The notes below the pieces were generated by a model, which saw only the letters and a program-made list of their open reading frames with translations, was not told where the DNA came from and searched no databases. Below, piece by piece: positions 32,349-34,080 of a stretch of 34,080 bases of DNA. The position numbers and the translations under genes were made by a program. Each line of letters starts with the position of its first letter. Within the stretch, counting starts at the first letter, position 1. The DNA is from Gammaproteobacteria bacterium (GTDB lineage Bacteria > Pseudomonadota > Gammaproteobacteria > Pseudomonadales > Pseudohongiellaceae), in contig VYCF01000076.1 in assembly GCA_009844085.1 (NCBI GenBank), positions 1 through 34,080 on the forward strand, read 5' to 3'.

Positions 32349-33902
32349 TTATGCCGTGCGGATACTGGCTGTTTTTCGAAGCAAGACTTCGCCTGTCATT
32401 TCAGACGGGATTGGTATGTCGAGGAGGCTTAGCATGGTGGGGGCTATGTCGCAGAGGCGGCCTTCGGTGGTGAATTCGAGTTCGGTGGGGCCGACGTAGA
32501 CGAGGGGTACCGGGCCGGTGGTGTGGGATGTCAGCGGCTGGCCGGTTTCCGGGTCGCGCATTTGCTCGACGTTGCCGTGGTCGGCGGTGATCAGCAGGTC
32601 CGCCCCGGTTTCGCGCGCCGCCTCGACGATCTTGCCGAGACATTGATCGATGGCTTCGACGGCCTTGATCGAGGCTTCGAAACTGCCGGTGTGGCCGACC
32701 ATGTCGCCGTTGGCGTAGTTGCAGATGATCGCGTCGAAATCGCCCGAGCGGATTGCCTGCACGAGTCCGTCGGTCAACTCGAAGGCCGACATTTCCGGCT
32801 TGAGGTCGTAGGTCTTGACCCTGGGCGAGGGGATCAGTTCGCGTTTTTCGTTGGCGAAGGGCTCTTCCCTGCCGCCGTTGAAGAAGAAGGTGACGTGGGC
32901 GTACTTCTCGGTTTCGGCGATGCGCAGTTGCGAGCCGCCCCGGTCCGCTAGCCAGGCGCCGAAGACGTTTTTCAACTCTTCCGGTGGATAGGCGCAATTC
33001 GCGGGAATGTCCGCCGCGTATTCGGTCAGCATGACGAAGTCGGCGAGATTCGGCCGGCGCTTGCGCGTGAAGCCGTCGAAGTCGTCTTCGACGAAGGCGC
33101 GAGTGAGCTGCCGCGCGCGGTCGGCGCGGAAATTCATGAACACGACGGCATCGCCGTCGGCGATGAGCGCGTCCGCTGCGCCGATCAGGCTGGCCTGGAC
33201 GAATTCGTCGTCTTCGCCGCGCTCGTAGGCCGCGAGCAGGGCCGATTCCGCATTGTCGAAGCGGTACGGCGCCACGCCTTCGGTCAACATCGCATAAGCC
33301 GGCTCGACCCGCTCCCAGCGCTGGTCGCGGTCCATGGCGTAATAGCGGCCGCAGATCGAAGCCAGCTTGCCCTTGCCGCTGGAGGCTAATTTTGCTTCAA
33401 ACTTGTTCAACGAGGCCAGGGCGCTGCGCGGCGGCGTATCGCGGCCGTCGAGCAAGGCATGCAGATACAGCCGCCCGACGCCCCGCTCGAGCGCGAGATC
33501 GAGCATGGCCATGATCTGATCTTCGTGACTGTGAATGCCGCCGGGAGAAAGCAGGCCGATCACGTGCAAGGCCGAGCCGTCCGCGGCGACCTTGTCCGCC
33601 GCAGCGGTCAAGGCGGAATTGCCGAAGAATCCGCCCTCGGCGATGTCGCGGTCGATGCGCGTAAGCGTCTGGTAGACCACGCGTCCGGCGCCGAGATTCA
33701 TGTGCCCGACTTCGGAATTGCCCATCTGCCCCTCCGGCAGCCCGACGGCTTCGCCCGATGTGCGCAGCAAGGTATGCGGTCGGCCGCTCCAGAGTTCGTC
33801 CCACACGGGACTGTCGGCGGCGTGGATGGCGTTGTAGTCGCTTTCCTCGCGATGGCCCCAGCCATCGAGAATCAGTAAAACGGCGGTCTTGCGTCGGCTC
33901 AT
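32349..33902 (-). CDS. gpmI: 2,3-bisphosphoglycerate-independent phosphoglycerate mutase
   Basis: This 517-residue cytosolic glycolytic enzyme interconverts 3- and 2-phosphoglycerate using two metal ions. Alkaline-phosphatase-fold motifs are intact: LDGWG with metal ligand Asp13, MGNSEVGH with nucleophile Ser63, [11 protein letters not shown] in the insertion domain, [12 protein letters not shown], and the C-terminal [11 protein letters not shown] with metal-binding Asp and His. The length matches E. coli GpmI (514). ATG 33902 is chosen to give the usual start ([15 protein letters not shown]); GTG 33911 is an in-frame alternative. Neither has a strong ribosome site. A GATAAT element at 33954-33949 is a possible -10, with no good -35. 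Confidence 0.95.
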   Translation of the reverse strand: MSRRKTAVLLILDGWGHREESDYNAIHAADSPVWDELWSGRPHTLLRTSGEAVGLPEGQMGNSEVGHMNLGAGRVVYQTLTRIDRDIAEGGFFGNSALTAAADKVAADGSALHVIGLLSPGGIHSHEDQIMAMLDLALERGVGRLYLHALLDGRDTPPRSALASLNKFEAKLASSGKGKLASICGRYYAMDRDQRWERVEPAYAMLTEGVAPYRFDNAESALLAAYERGEDDEFVQASLIGAADALIADGDAVVFMNFRADRARQLTRAFVEDDFDGFTRKRRPNLADFVMLTEYAADIPANCAYPPEELKNVFGAWLADRGGSQLRIAETEKYAHVTFFFNGGREEPFANEKRELIPSPRVKTYDLKPEMSAFELTDGLVQAIRSGDFDAIICNYANGDMVGHTGSFEASIKAVEAIDQCLGKIVEAARETGADLLITADHGNVEQMRDPETGQPLTSHTTGPVPLVYVGPTELEFTTEGRLCDIAPTMLSLLDIPIPSEMTGEVLLRKTASIRTA

Positions 33903-34080
33903 GGCGGGCACAGGCGTCCGGTCGGGAGTTGCTGAAGAAGGAGTGCGAATTATCGCCTATAACGGCAACGACTTACAGGGCGGCGGGAAAGCGGCTACCC
34001 GGTTCTGTCCGTGATTCTCCTTCACAGTATGTACAATACGGCCCCCATATTCCTGTTTGCCGTATCCGAGACCCCCCCCC
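33903..34080. other. Non-coding 3' end of the window
   Basis: No gene is supported in these 178 bases. They probably contain the gpmI promoter and perhaps the promoter of a plus-strand gene beyond the edge (TACAAT at 34032-34037, without a matching -35). The window ends in a run of nine C residues (34072-34080), which may be a contig edge or a sequencing artefact. Confidence 0.4.

Noticed and set aside
34028..34038. TATGTACAATA as an operator palindrome near the window end
   Set aside because: Only the central TGTACA is truly symmetric, which is expected by chance at this length, and no gene is visible beside it.
1..34080. CRISPR arrays, tRNA genes, insertion sequences, prophage or toxin-antitoxin pairs
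   Set aside because: I saw no regularly spaced repeats, no cloverleaf-like sequences, no transposase or integrase motifs and no small paired genes. Gene spacing leaves little room for them.

Overview
The window is GC-rich bacterial chromosome, densely coding on both strands, with 21 protein genes and no tRNA, rRNA, CRISPR array or insertion sequence that I can see. The complete RecC-RecB-RecD set, the malonate carrier pair MadL/MadM, cofactor-independent phosphoglycerate mutase and the many exported quinoproteins and S9 peptidases point to a proteobacterium, most likely a gammaproteobacterium of aerobic, heterotrophic habit. That placement is inference from gene content, not a phylogenetic result.

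Layout. (1) 153-6340, plus strand: a secreted PQQ dehydrogenase followed by two tandem, closely related exported S9 peptidases, then a strong hairpin at 6343-6374. (2) 6432-8607: two secreted NHL-type beta-propeller proteins that meet tail to tail with four bases between their stop codons. (3) 8673-12581, minus strand: an overlapping three-gene operon of two polytopic GT-C-like membrane proteins and a HAD-UbiA fusion. It looks like a lipid-linked pentose synthesis and transfer module. (4) 12612-15032, plus strand: a membrane-embedded spermidine-synthase-like protein, divergent from region 3 with 30 bases between start codons. (5) 15054-18746, minus strand: a malonate cassette madL-madM-malonyl-CoA synthetase, translationally coupled to a Tat-exported SMP-30/gluconolactonase-like protein. 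(6) 18904-27640, plus strand: recC-recB-recD with 4-base ATGA overlaps, followed by a DUF1295 membrane protein. (7) 28510-30169: a DUF3667 zinc-ribbon membrane protein divergent from a small DoxX-like protein. (8) 30195-33902, minus strand: a lipoprotein quinohemoprotein and gpmI.

Seven of the 21 genes encode exported beta-propellers: two quinoproteins, two S9 peptidases, two NHL proteins and one SMP-30. Regions 1, 2, 5 and 8 therefore suggest a cell that invests in periplasmic oxidation and hydrolysis. The most promising candidate for something undescribed is region 3. It combines a UbiA-type phosphoribosyl-polyprenyl synthase, a built-in HAD phosphatase and two unassigned candidate glycosyltransferases in one tightly coupled operon.
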